Positions 44,439 to 53,001 of a stretch of 64,000 nt of DNA are shown in pieces; within the stretch, counting starts at the first letter, position 1, and each line of letters opens with the position of its first letter. This DNA is from CAXBNB01 sp040222275. Lineage in GTDB: Bacteria; Bacteroidota; Bacteroidia; Cytophagales; Cyclobacteriaceae. The stretch covers positions 1 to 64,000 of the forward strand of contig JAVKDJ010000059.1 of NCBI GenBank assembly GCA_040222275.1, in the 5' to 3' direction. Position numbers and translations under genes: made by a program. The notes below the pieces were generated by a model. It saw only the letters and a list, made by a program, of their open reading frames with translations. It was not told the origin of the DNA and did not search any database.

Positions 44439-45650
44439 TTGCAACAAACACAACCTATTATAGGAATGATCCTTGACAGTGATTTTCCACCCGACCCCAG
44501 GGTGGAAAATGAAGCCAGGGTTTTGATCAATGCCGGCATGGAAGTCAACCTTTTTGCTTTTTCCTATGATAAGAATTTTGTGCCTGTTGAAACTTACAAG
44601 GGCATAAAAGTACACCGTTTCTACTGTCCAAGATTGCTCTACAAGCTTTCAGCCCTGGCTTATACCGTACCGTTATACCACCTTTTGCTCAAAAACAAGA
44701 TTTCAAAGTTCATCAGCACAACGGGATGCCATGCGGTACATATACATGATATACAGGTAGTCAGGGCCATTTTTATGCTCAGGTCAAAATTCAAATTTAA
44801 GGTGGTGCTGGACCTGCACGAAAATCGTCCTGAGATCATGCAGTTTTACAAGCACGTCAGGTCATTTCCATGGAAATACTTCATTTATCCTTCCCTTTGG
44901 AAAAGAAAAGAAGAGAAATATGTAAAGCAATCCGATGGGGTGGTAGTGGTAACCAACCAGGCCAAAGCGGACATTGTGAAGCGTACCAAAATTGATGAAG
45001 ACAGGGTAGTGGTGGCCCCAAATGTAGTGGAAGAAAACTACGCTGATGAGCAGAGGATAGACCAGGGTATAGTGGACAAATACAGCAATGATTTTGTGCT
45101 CTTGTACCTGGGTGATACATCGGAGCGCAGGGGAGTGCAAACCGCCATCAGTGCCATGGTCGAACTCAGAAAGGAAATTGACAATATCAAGCTTGTAGTT
45201 GTAGGTTCCAGTTCATACGATGGACAACTGGCTCAAATGATTAAAAGGCTCGAACTGGCTGATAGTGTGGATTTATGTGGTTGGCAGGATTCAGGTTTGT
45301 TTCCTTCCTATATTCAAGCCAGCGATATTTGTATATCACCTTTGCAAAGAAATAAGCACCACGATACCACATACGCCAACAAACTATTCCAATACATGGC
45401 TTTAGGTGGCGTGTTGTTGGTCAGCGATAGTGAAGCCCAAGCCGATTTGGTGCATTCAACCGGTACAGGATTGGTTTTCAAAGATGGGATAGTGGAAGAT
45501 TTTGTGGACAAAACTTTGGACATATACAAAAACGAAGCAGCCAGAAAGAAGTATTCTGAAAATGGTATATCGGCTGTTTCAGAGAAATACCATTGGGAAA
45601 AGACCGGGCAGGATCTGGTAAATTACTATCGAAACTTATTTATTTGCTGA
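44439..45650 (+). CDS. Glycosyltransferase family 4-like protein
   Basis: 403 residues, beginning at TTG after GGAAAG. A GT-B fold: N-terminal GMILDSDFPPDPRVENEARVL, LDLHENRPE and VVTNQAKADIV; a C-domain with LLYLGDTSERRGVQTAISAM and the donor-binding stretch ending KLFQYMALGGVLLVSD. It transfers a nucleotide-sugar residue onto a lipid or glycan acceptor at the cytoplasmic face. Separated from YfhO by 15 bases and from the next gene by one base, so in one operon. Confidence 0.9.
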   Translation: MQQTQPIIGMILDSDFPPDPRVENEARVLINAGMEVNLFAFSYDKNFVPVETYKGIKVHRFYCPRLLYKLSALAYTVPLYHLLLKNKISKFISTTGCHAVHIHDIQVVRAIFMLRSKFKFKVVLDLHENRPEIMQFYKHVRSFPWKYFIYPSLWKRKEEKYVKQSDGVVVVTNQAKADIVKRTKIDEDRVVVAPNVVEENYADEQRIDQGIVDKYSNDFVLLYLGDTSERRGVQTAISAMVELRKEIDNIKLVVVGSSSYDGQLAQMIKRLELADSVDLCGWQDSGLFPSYIQASDICISPLQRNKHHDTTYANKLFQYMALGGVLLVSDSEAQADLVHSTGTGLVFKDGIVEDFVDKTLDIYKNEAARKKYSENGISAVSEKYHWEKTGQDLVNYYRNLFIC

Positions 45651-45651
45651 C

Positions 45652-46365
45652 ATGACAGATCCTATTGCTTTATTGAAACAAATAGACGCCCACCCGCTGC
45701 TGATTTCCAAAAACTACAAACTTGGGGAAAAAACGGGATGGAAGTATCTGGTATGGAGGGTTCAAAGGCCATTGATTAAATTTCATTTCAAAATATACCT
45801 GCTGTTTAACCGAAATACACCCTGGTTGTGTATTACTGCGATAGAATTTTTTAAGAAATACCTCACCAACGAGATGAAAGGGGTGGAGTTTGGCAGTGGT
45901 AGGAGTACTGCTTTTTTCTGTAGCCGATCGGGGTTTGTGGTAAGCATCGAGCACCACAAGGGCTGGTACGATCAGGTAGAGCAAAAACTAAAGAACAGGG
46001 GAGTGAAGAATGTGGACTATAGGTATATACCTGCTCAGTTAGAGGAAGAACCAATGGAGCTCCCTGGATTTTACAGGGAATGGGACATAAATGAGGATGA
46101 TTATGGGTTTAGAAAAAAATACTTGAATTACTTCAACGCTCTGGATGATTTTGCCCCGCAATTTTTTGATTACATTTTGGTGGATGGAAGGGCCCGTCCG
46201 GAATGCGTATTTACCAGCGTATCGAAGCTTAAGAGCCGAGGCTTGTTGGTTTTGGACAATTCTGAAAGGGCAAGGTATTCAATAGTTTTTGATAAACTGG
46301 CCAACTGGAAAAGCTACACCTGCACATCAGGATCTACAGACACTACTTTTTGGATCAAACCCTGA
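45652..46365 (+). CDS. Class I SAM-methyltransferase-like protein
   Basis: 237 residues with the first strand of a Rossmann-like methyltransferase fold, GVEFGSGRSTAFF (residues about 76-88), and an acidic residue after the second strand (VVSIEHHKGWYDQVEQ). YILVDGRARPE follows the third strand and LLVLDNSERARYS the next. Related proteins in surface-polysaccharide clusters may methylate sugars. The acceptor is unknown, and the motif is short enough that another role is possible. One base after the GT4 stop and six before the flippase start. Confidence 0.75.
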   Translation: MTDPIALLKQIDAHPLLISKNYKLGEKTGWKYLVWRVQRPLIKFHFKIYLLFNRNTPWLCITAIEFFKKYLTNEMKGVEFGSGRSTAFFCSRSGFVVSIEHHKGWYDQVEQKLKNRGVKNVDYRYIPAQLEEEPMELPGFYREWDINEDDYGFRKKYLNYFNALDDFAPQFFDYILVDGRARPECVFTSVSKLKSRGLLVLDNSERARYSIVFDKLANWKSYTCTSGSTDTTFWIKP

Positions 46366-46371
46366 CCTGAA

Positions 46372-47865
46372 ATGGGGATCATCAAAAAACAGGCGATACA
46401 ATCCACCTTCTTCAATTACCTTGGAGTGGCAGTGGGTTTTCTGAATTCCACTATTTTGATGCCCAACCTTATATCCAAAGAAGATATTGGCCTGCTTGGC
46501 TTCCTCAATTCCACCACCGTCATCTTTTCTACCATCTTCGCCTTGGGAGTACCACTCATTACTGTAAAGGTATTTCCGAAATTCAGGGAGGAGGCAGGTA
46601 TCAGGCACAATGGGTTTTTCTCTTTTTCTTTTCTGATGACCCTGGCCGGATTTGTAATTGGCCTGATTACCTACCTTTTGCTGGAACGTTCTTTGATAGA
46701 TGAAAAGAACGAAGCAGGCCTGTTCGCTCCATTTTGGATTGGTTTTGCAGTGTTGTTTGCATTTAGGCTGGTTTTCAAAAATTTTGATACCTATATCCGA
46801 ATGCTCTACAATACTGTTTTAGGTGCAGTGACAGAAAACCTTCTGGCGAAAATGGTGCTAACAGTAGCTTTGATAGCGTATTGGTACATGGAAGGATATG
46901 GGTTCATATATCTTTTTATACTATACATACTCGGGCTCAGCATACCCGGCTTGGTGTCATTGGTTTATATTATTTATAAAAAGGGTTTCAGGATAGACCT
47001 GCTAAGGTTTAGGCGTGCGAGTGAGGGCATGGGCCGTGAAATAAAGATGCTTGGATTGTATGGTTTATTGGGCAGTATGGGCACTATTATCGTGTTGGAA
47101 GTGGACCGTGTAATGATCAGTAATATGCTCGGACTGGCCGAAAACGGCATATATACGACTGTCTTCTTTTTTGGTATTTTCGTAAGCATACCATCAAAAA
47201 GTATCAAGAGGGTAGCCATAGTAGTGGTGTCGGACGCCTGGAAAGCCAACGACCTGAAGACCATAAATTCAGTATATTCCAAAAGTTGTATCAACCAGTT
47301 TTTATTGGCTATTTACCTCTTTTTAGGAGTGTGGCTCAATATTGATTTTGTACTGGGGTTTATTCCTGTAGAATATTCAGCGGGCAAGTTCATAATATTG
47401 TTCATTGGTATTGGGCAATTGTTTGACATGCTGGCTGGTGTAAATACCGAGATTATTTCTACTTCGAAATATTTTAGGTTCAACACCTACTTTGTAGGGG
47501 GGCTGATATTTCTGGTAATAATCCTCAACTACATGCTCATTCCGCTGTTTGGTATCAATGGGGCAGCTATGGCCACAGGCCTTTCAGTGGTAGTGGTCAA
47601 CGTGCTCAGGTATGTGTTTTTATACCGAAAGTTTAATTTTCAGCCGCTCAATTTCAAGACATTGGTGGCTTGTTTGATCGGCGTATTATGTTTTTTTATT
47701 GTTTCGAATGTTCCGATACTTGAAAACAACTTACTGAATATCATTGTCAGGGGATTGTTGCTCACATTGTTGTTTTGGGTATTGGCTATTTGGTGGCAGG
47801 TTTCTGTCGATATCAATACAACATTGAACGATATATGGATAGGCATTCAGAGAAAGATAAAGTAA
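46372..47865 (+). CDS. MOP-superfamily polysaccharide flippase (Wzx-like)
   Basis: A 497-residue inner-membrane protein with about 14 hydrophobic segments. It starts GIIKKQAIQSTFFNYLGVAVGF, the standard N-terminus of oligosaccharide flippases, with LISKEDIGLLGFL and GLAENGIYTTVFFFG later. It would flip lipid-linked saccharide across the inner membrane. Six bases separate it from the methyltransferase-like gene. Confidence 0.92.
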   Translation: MGIIKKQAIQSTFFNYLGVAVGFLNSTILMPNLISKEDIGLLGFLNSTTVIFSTIFALGVPLITVKVFPKFREEAGIRHNGFFSFSFLMTLAGFVIGLITYLLLERSLIDEKNEAGLFAPFWIGFAVLFAFRLVFKNFDTYIRMLYNTVLGAVTENLLAKMVLTVALIAYWYMEGYGFIYLFILYILGLSIPGLVSLVYIIYKKGFRIDLLRFRRASEGMGREIKMLGLYGLLGSMGTIIVLEVDRVMISNMLGLAENGIYTTVFFFGIFVSIPSKSIKRVAIVVVSDAWKANDLKTINSVYSKSCINQFLLAIYLFLGVWLNIDFVLGFIPVEYSAGKFIILFIGIGQLFDMLAGVNTEIISTSKYFRFNTYFVGGLIFLVIILNYMLIPLFGINGAAMATGLSVVVVNVLRYVFLYRKFNFQPLNFKTLVACLIGVLCFFIVSNVPILENNLLNIIVRGLLLTLLFWVLAIWWQVSVDINTTLNDIWIGIQRKIK

Positions 47866-47887
47866 GGTAATAGAATACTTTAGCACA

Positions 47888-49369
47888 ATGACCCAGCAAG
47901 AACATTCAGACTTATGGTTCAATCGCCAGTTTATCCTTAGCCCCTTTAGGTTGGACAAACTAAAGAATTGGAATGTAACACCTGTGGGCAATCTATGGCT
48001 ACATTCACATCCCAACCTCGAAGTTACCCTAGCTAAAAATAACGATCGGACAGTGCTCATGCTGGGTTTTGTTTTCGACTCAGCACACCCGGAAAAAACC
48101 AACGGACAAATACTTGCTGAGTTGGCAGAAGAGAGCTTTGATTCAATGCTTACGAACTCCTTCCAATATGCAGGCAGGTTCATTATTTTATATTTTTCTC
48201 ATGATGAATGGAAGCTTTTTAATGATGCCGCAGGATTAAGGGAAGTGTTTTATGCATTCCGTGGGGAGGAAGTTTGGGTAGCCTCTCAACCTAATTTAAT
48301 TGAGAACTTCGCTGAACTTGAAAACCACGCTGACAAGGAGTGCCATGAATTTTACAACTCCCAGCAATTTCTGAACAGAAAAGAGAGAATTGGTGCCACC
48401 ACCAGCCATTCACTGATATCTCATTTGCCTCCAAACCACCTACTCGACCTTAAAAAACAGACCAGAAATCGATATTTTCCGCGGGCTCCAATAGAACCTA
48501 TAAGCCTTGGAGAAGCCGTGGACAAGGCAGCTGAGTATTTAAAAGGTTTTCTAAAAGCTGCCAGCCTTCGGTCAGGGTTGATGGTAGCTGTTACTGGTGG
48601 GTGGGACAGCAGGATGATGGTAGCAGCAAGTATGGAGTTGGCTGGAACGTATTATTTTATTCTAAAACATGGTCACCTAACGGAGGATAGCCTTGACATT
48701 CGAACCCCCAGGAGCCTGTTCGAAAAGCTTGGGAAAAAATTTCATATTGTCTCGTACAAGAAGGAACTTGACCATGAAATAACAACATTGTTCGAAAACA
48801 ATGTCCCCCTGGGAAACCAGGCTTTGTACCCGGCGCTTTACCATGAGTTTTACAAAAAGCACGCAAACAAGCTTAACGTAACTTTCGTCAGTGAGGCCGC
48901 CCGCAACTACTTCCACTATCAGGTTACACCGGGAAATATTACCGGCAAGACCCTGGCCCGGCTCAATAAATTCGAAGGTTTTCCCTTTGTGGAGAAGCAA
49001 TACGACGATTGGATCAGGGCTAACAAAAAGGTGTTTGAAGCCAATGGGTACAATATTTTAGATATGTTTTACTGGGAGGAAAAAATGGGAAACTGGCTGG
49101 CCAACGGCAGGTCGTCCATGGCCAATGCCATTGAGGATTTTTCACCATTCAACTGCAAAAACCTCATGACATTATTCCTGTCTGTCGATGGGAAATATAG
49201 GGACCGCTACAATCCAATTTTACACAGAAAGATAATAGAAAAGCTTTCTAAAGATGTGTTGGCTGTACCTATCAATGGAAGCTTGAAATATCGTATGATT
49301 AAGTGGTTGGTTGTTTTGAAAATCTATCCCCTCTATAAAAAGATTCAACTGGCCTTGGCCAAAAACTAA
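47888..49369 (+). CDS. Asparagine-synthetase-like protein lacking the amidotransferase cysteine
   Basis: 493 residues. The N-terminal half looks like a degenerate class II glutamine amidotransferase fold: GFVFDSAHPE, then YAGRFIILYFSHDEWKLF and DAAGLREVFYAF. However, there is no Cys2, so glutamine cannot be hydrolysed the usual way. The second half has the ATP-pyrophosphatase P-loop VAVTGGWDSRMM (near residue 236), followed by a helical region. Relatives sit in surface-polysaccharide clusters and may adenylate a carboxylate for amide formation using another nitrogen donor. Here it sits between the flippase (22 bases) and the GT2 gene (11 bases). Confidence 0.82.
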   Translation: MTQQEHSDLWFNRQFILSPFRLDKLKNWNVTPVGNLWLHSHPNLEVTLAKNNDRTVLMLGFVFDSAHPEKTNGQILAELAEESFDSMLTNSFQYAGRFIILYFSHDEWKLFNDAAGLREVFYAFRGEEVWVASQPNLIENFAELENHADKECHEFYNSQQFLNRKERIGATTSHSLISHLPPNHLLDLKKQTRNRYFPRAPIEPISLGEAVDKAAEYLKGFLKAASLRSGLMVAVTGGWDSRMMVAASMELAGTYYFILKHGHLTEDSLDIRTPRSLFEKLGKKFHIVSYKKELDHEITTLFENNVPLGNQALYPALYHEFYKKHANKLNVTFVSEAARNYFHYQVTPGNITGKTLARLNKFEGFPFVEKQYDDWIRANKKVFEANGYNILDMFYWEEKMGNWLANGRSSMANAIEDFSPFNCKNLMTLFLSVDGKYRDRYNPILHRKIIEKLSKDVLAVPINGSLKYRMIKWLVVLKIYPLYKKIQLALAKN

Positions 49370-49380
49370 TCCAAAGTTAC

Positions 49381-50085
49381 ATGCTCTCCATAGTCATCCC
49401 TACTTTGAATGAAAGCAGTCGCATTCTGGATACCATAAGGCTGATCCGTGAGCATGCCTGTGATTCGTCGCGATATGAGATAGTAGTAATAGATGCAGGG
49501 AGCACAGACGGTACCGTGGCATTGCTGGAGCAGGCCAATGTACGGCATGAAGTGAAGCCCGCTTTTAAAGGATTGAAATACAAATCGTTGAATTATGGAG
49601 TGTCCTTAACGGTGGGGGATACGCTGCTCTTCCTGGATGCTGACTGTGCAGTTCCTCGGTTTTTTGATCAGTTGATAGTTGATGCATTGAAGAGGACCCG
49701 AGCAGTGGGTGGAGCTTTTGAGTTTAGAAGTGAAAACCGGTCTTTTGCCTTTAAGCTGATAGAGATCATCAATAGGGTGAGGTATCGCCTGGATGGCCAT
49801 TATTTTGGGGACCAGGGTTTGTTTTGCACAAAAGAGGCCTTTGAGGGTGCAGGAGGATATCCTGGAGAACCACTAATGGAAGCTGCCCACTTTTGCCGTG
49901 CGCTGAGAAAACTGGGAAAGCTACATTTAATCAAACAATCGCTCACCACTTCATCCAGGCGTTTTGAGCAGGGTGGGCCCGCGAAGGTGTTTTTCAAAGA
50001 CACCATTATTTGGCTCAGGTTTCTCGCTGGATTGGATGTAAAAAAGTATGCCCCCGGCTATTGGGGAGAAAACGAAAAAGATTGA
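49381..50085 (+). CDS. Glycosyltransferase family 2
   Basis: 234 residues, GT-A fold. SIVIPTLNESSRILDTIR opens the protein and IVVIDAGSTDGT follows. LLFLDADC near residue 80 is the DxD-type metal motif. The acceptor-side GDQGLFCTKEAFEGAGGYP is typical of the TIGR04283-like subgroup of small GT2 enzymes. Last gene of the glycan cassette, followed directly by a strong terminator. Confidence 0.9.
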   Translation: MLSIVIPTLNESSRILDTIRLIREHACDSSRYEIVVIDAGSTDGTVALLEQANVRHEVKPAFKGLKYKSLNYGVSLTVGDTLLFLDADCAVPRFFDQLIVDALKRTRAVGGAFEFRSENRSFAFKLIEIINRVRYRLDGHYFGDQGLFCTKEAFEGAGGYPGEPLMEAAHFCRALRKLGKLHLIKQSLTTSSRRFEQGGPAKVFFKDTIIWLRFLAGLDVKKYAPGYWGENEKD

Positions 50086-50090
50086 TTGTA

Positions 50091-50126
50091 AAAAAAGCCT
50101 CTTGATTAAATCGAGAGGCCTTTTTC
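50091..50126 (+). terminator. Intrinsic terminator of the glycan cassette
   Basis: GCCTCTTGAT (50097-50106) pairs with ATCGAGAGGC (50110-50119), with one G-U pair and loop TAA. Flanking A6 and T5 runs make it work in both directions, serving also the convergent gene ending at 50159. Confidence 0.9.
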
Positions 50127-50158
50127 TGTTACCAATCCTGGATAATCATATCAAGGGA

Positions 50159-51175
50159 CTAGTTCACAGGATAATAAACGAGCGAAACCCATTTGGCCGT
50201 GTCTGGTTCAGTCATTGGGTCGGTTACATACACTTCGTAAGGCTTGCCGGAGGGAGTTAATTTTTTGTACTCCATATATTTGGCTACTTCTGCGTGGGTT
50301 TCCCCCAGTTTGTGGTAGTCACCTTTGTGCACTGCTTTTACTGTTTTGCCACCCGTTGTAGTTCCAGGGTTGATGTCACCACTGCCTTCCATTACCTCTT
50401 CCGCAATGGGTATTGCCACCTCAGTTTCCCAACTGGTGTCGCTCACAGACTGATAAACGCTAAATGGCATGCCTGCCATTTGCATATTGTTGCTTTGCAA
50501 ATAGGCAGTTAACTGGCCATATATCTCACCCATTCTGGGCCCTATGGTTTCTGGTGCGGTCAGGTCAAAGTTTTCTAATATGCACAGGTAATTGATAGGT
50601 TCTACCTGCTCGATACCTATTTCTACTGAGAAAGTAGGTTTTGCTTCTACTATTTTTTTGAGGTTGTCGAGCCCTTCTTCGTAGGATGGCCCTAACATGC
50701 CGTCCATAAACAACCCAAATATCTTTCCTATAGGATTGGCACCCATGTCACCATCGAAAGTCCACTTGACAGTAGATGATTCATCTCCGGGAGTAATAAT
50801 GAGGTCTGCGTAGTTAGGTTCTTCATAGCCCTCAAAATACAGCTCCATACGTACTTTGGAGTTTTCTTCACTTTCTACAATCTCCTGAGACCCACTGCCC
50901 ACATCTGGATGGTCACTGGTCCACGACATTTTGGATCCAACGCCTTCATCCGGTCCTTCAAAGGTATATTTGGTGCCTTCCGGGTCTATTTTGTTCCAGG
51001 GCGACCAGGCATTCAGGCTTTTCACGCCTTTGATTTCCTCAAAAATAGATTCGGCAGAGGCGTTGATGGCAATGGATCGCTCCACTTGCACCTTTCTGGG
51101 TGAAATTAAACCCACTAGCAATACCAGCACGATGAGTGCTGCTATGGTAAGTCCAATAATTTTTAAAATTTTCAT
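50159..51175 (-). CDS. SRPBCC domain plus GyrI-like effector-binding domain protein
   Basis: 338 residues. A membrane helix or signal anchor (ILKIIGLTIAALIVLVLLVGL) is followed by a polyketide-cyclase/SRPBCC fold (about 30-175: VERSIAINASAESIFEEI, SLNAWSPWNKIDP). The C-terminal part (about 185-338) is a GyrI/AraC-effector-like small-molecule-binding domain (YLCILENFDLTAPETIGPRM, AVHKGDYHKLGETHAEV). Function unknown; the arrangement is common in Bacteroidota and presumably binds a hydrophobic ligand. Confidence 0.85.
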   Translation of the reverse strand: MKILKIIGLTIAALIVLVLLVGLISPRKVQVERSIAINASAESIFEEIKGVKSLNAWSPWNKIDPEGTKYTFEGPDEGVGSKMSWTSDHPDVGSGSQEIVESEENSKVRMELYFEGYEEPNYADLIITPGDESSTVKWTFDGDMGANPIGKIFGLFMDGMLGPSYEEGLDNLKKIVEAKPTFSVEIGIEQVEPINYLCILENFDLTAPETIGPRMGEIYGQLTAYLQSNNMQMAGMPFSVYQSVSDTSWETEVAIPIAEEVMEGSGDINPGTTTGGKTVKAVHKGDYHKLGETHAEVAKYMEYKKLTPSGKPYEVYVTDPMTEPDTAKWVSLVYYPVN

Positions 51176-51272
51176 GTTTAAATTGGTTTTGTTTAGTATG
51201 AAGTTAAATATTTCAAATATTCATTCAAAATAATGTTTTAATTTGCCTCATCATTATTGATGCAAATTCAGA

Positions 51273-51683
51273 ATGGAAATAGAAGGGTCTGGTGAAAAAT
51301 ATGAAGTAGTGGGCTTCTCGGGCCGGTTATTTGCTTACAACATTGATATTACACTCCTCATGTTGTTATTTATCGGGTGTTCTTTTCTGATTGAAAATAA
51401 TTCGATCTTCTATGCCTTTTGCCTGATCATGACCACACTGTACTATGCTGTATTGGAGTCTTCCGATTGGCAGGGTACTCCTGGTAAACGGTACAATGGC
51501 CTGATGGTGGTAGATGCCAATGGCCGGAAAATTTCTTTTCCCAGGGCCCTGCTGAGGATCATATTCAAATACCTTTCGGTTTTCTTGCTGTTTGCTGGGA
51601 TTTTTATGATTTACCTGAGGAAAGACAGAAAATCCCTTCACGATTTGGTTTCAGGAACTTATGTTGTAAAACCAAGACCCTGA
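51273..51683 (+). CDS. RDD family membrane protein
   Basis: 136 residues with three membrane helices. The RDD signature is partly relaxed: GFSGRLFAYNIDI at the N-terminus, the central ESSDWQGTPGKRYNGLMVVD, and LRKDRKSLHDLVSGTYVV at the end. Roles of RDD proteins are mostly unknown; some act in ion transport. Divergent from the SRPBCC gene. Confidence 0.88.
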   Translation: MEIEGSGEKYEVVGFSGRLFAYNIDITLLMLLFIGCSFLIENNSIFYAFCLIMTTLYYAVLESSDWQGTPGKRYNGLMVVDANGRKISFPRALLRIIFKYLSVFLLFAGIFMIYLRKDRKSLHDLVSGTYVVKPRP

Positions 51684-51790
51684 GCACAGAGAGGAGTTTT
51701 TTTGAGTAAAAAAAAACCAATAGGGTTTTATTAATCAAAATTAACGCTATTTTTATTGTCACATTTTAACAACACTAATAAAATCAACAA

Positions 51791-52369
51791 ATGGCTAATT
51801 TTAAAAAGGTTTTTAATGGTTTAGAAAATACTTTCGAAGCTTTCGTCTTTTGGAGTAGGTGGGTTCAGGCACCCTTATACGGCGGCCTGGCGATAGGTAG
51901 TTTCCTTTATCTTGCCAAATTTTTTCAAGAGTTGCTGCATTTACAGCATGTATTGCTGGTGGAAAATGAAGCGAAAATAATGTTGATTGTGCTGAGCCTG
52001 GTAGATATATCCATGGTAATGAACCTGGTGGTGATGGTGACTATAGGAGGGTATTCCATATTTACCAGTAAGATTGATGTGGATATGCACGATGACAAAC
52101 CGTTGTGGCTTGACGGGTTGGATGCCGGGATGTTGAAAATTAAATTGGCTACTTCATTGGCCTCTATTTCCGGGGTTCAGTTGCTGAAAACCTTCGTAGA
52201 TTATAGGGAATCGCTGGACAAGCCCCCTTATACCGATGTGGTCATGGAAATCGTTATCCACATGGTTTTCATTTTGTCAGCCATGTTGTTGGCGGTTACC
52301 GAAAAAACGGTACATTCTTACCATGCCATTGGCCATAAACCTGAAGAGCCAGGAGAAGAGGATCATTAA
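51791..52369 (+). CDS. YqhA/UPF0114 family membrane protein
   Basis: 192 residues, about four helices. Conserved TIGR00645-type features: ENTFEAFVFWSRWVQAPLYGGLAIG, LSLVDISMVMNLVVMVTIGGYSIF and DGLDAGMLKIKLATSLASISGVQLLK. Physiological role not known. Followed immediately by a strong terminator. Confidence 0.9.
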   Translation: MANFKKVFNGLENTFEAFVFWSRWVQAPLYGGLAIGSFLYLAKFFQELLHLQHVLLVENEAKIMLIVLSLVDISMVMNLVVMVTIGGYSIFTSKIDVDMHDDKPLWLDGLDAGMLKIKLATSLASISGVQLLKTFVDYRESLDKPPYTDVVMEIVIHMVFILSAMLLAVTEKTVHSYHAIGHKPEEPGEEDH

Positions 52370-52387
52370 ACAACAAAAACTTCAATC

Positions 52388-52417
52388 AAAAAAAGGCAGG
52401 GTTTCCTGCCTTTTTTT
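52388..52417 (+). terminator. Intrinsic terminator after the YqhA-like gene
   Basis: AAAAAAAGGCAGG (52388-52400), loop GTTT, CCTGCCTTTTTTT (52405-52417): a perfect 13-bp stem ending in seven T, ten bases upstream of the NUDIX start. Confidence 0.92.
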
Positions 52418-52427
52418 ATGATCAAAT

Positions 52428-52997
52428 ATGGAAAATACTAAGACATCAAACCCCTGGAAGAAGCTTTCTGAAAAAGAAGTATATGACAATGCATGGATCA
52501 AACTTTCCGAGCATCAGGTCATCAATCCAGCTGGCAACCCGGGTATCTATGGCAAAGTGCACTTTAAAGGATATGCCCTGGGGATCATTCCACTCGATGA
52601 AGACAACAACACCTGGCTGATCGGGCAATACCGCTATACGCTGGACGAATACAGCTGGGAGATACCTATGGGTGGAGGGGCTTTGGATATTGATATACTC
52701 GATTCGGCAAAGAGGGAATTGAAAGAAGAAACAGGCCTCCAGGCCAACCAATGGGATAAAATATTAAGAATCCACACCTCCAATTCCGTCACTGATGAGG
52801 AAGGGTTTGTATTCATCGCCAGGGACCTCACAGAGGGTGAGCCAGAGTTTGAGGAGACAGAAGTACTGCAAATAAAAAAACTTCCCTTTCGGGATGCCGT
52901 ACGCATGGTGATGTCAGGTGAAATAACGGATAGCCTCAGCATAGCCGGGCTGCTCAAAGCCGACAGAATAATAGACCAGGACGATAGATTTTTGTGA
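52428..52997 (+). CDS. NUDIX hydrolase (ADP-ribose pyrophosphatase-like)
   Basis: 189 residues. The Nudix box has the metal-binding part AKRELKEETGL intact, but isoleucine (from GGGALDIDI) replaces the first glutamate of GX5E. N-terminal YGKVHFKGYALGIIPLDEDN and later EGFVFIARDLTEGEPEFEETE resemble ADP-ribose pyrophosphatases, so cleavage of nucleotide sugars is likely. Four bases before the MATE gene, same operon. Confidence 0.9.
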   Translation: MENTKTSNPWKKLSEKEVYDNAWIKLSEHQVINPAGNPGIYGKVHFKGYALGIIPLDEDNNTWLIGQYRYTLDEYSWEIPMGGGALDIDILDSAKRELKEETGLQANQWDKILRIHTSNSVTDEEGFVFIARDLTEGEPEFEETEVLQIKKLPFRDAVRMVMSGEITDSLSIAGLLKADRIIDQDDRFL

Positions 52998-53001
52998 TTG
53001 A

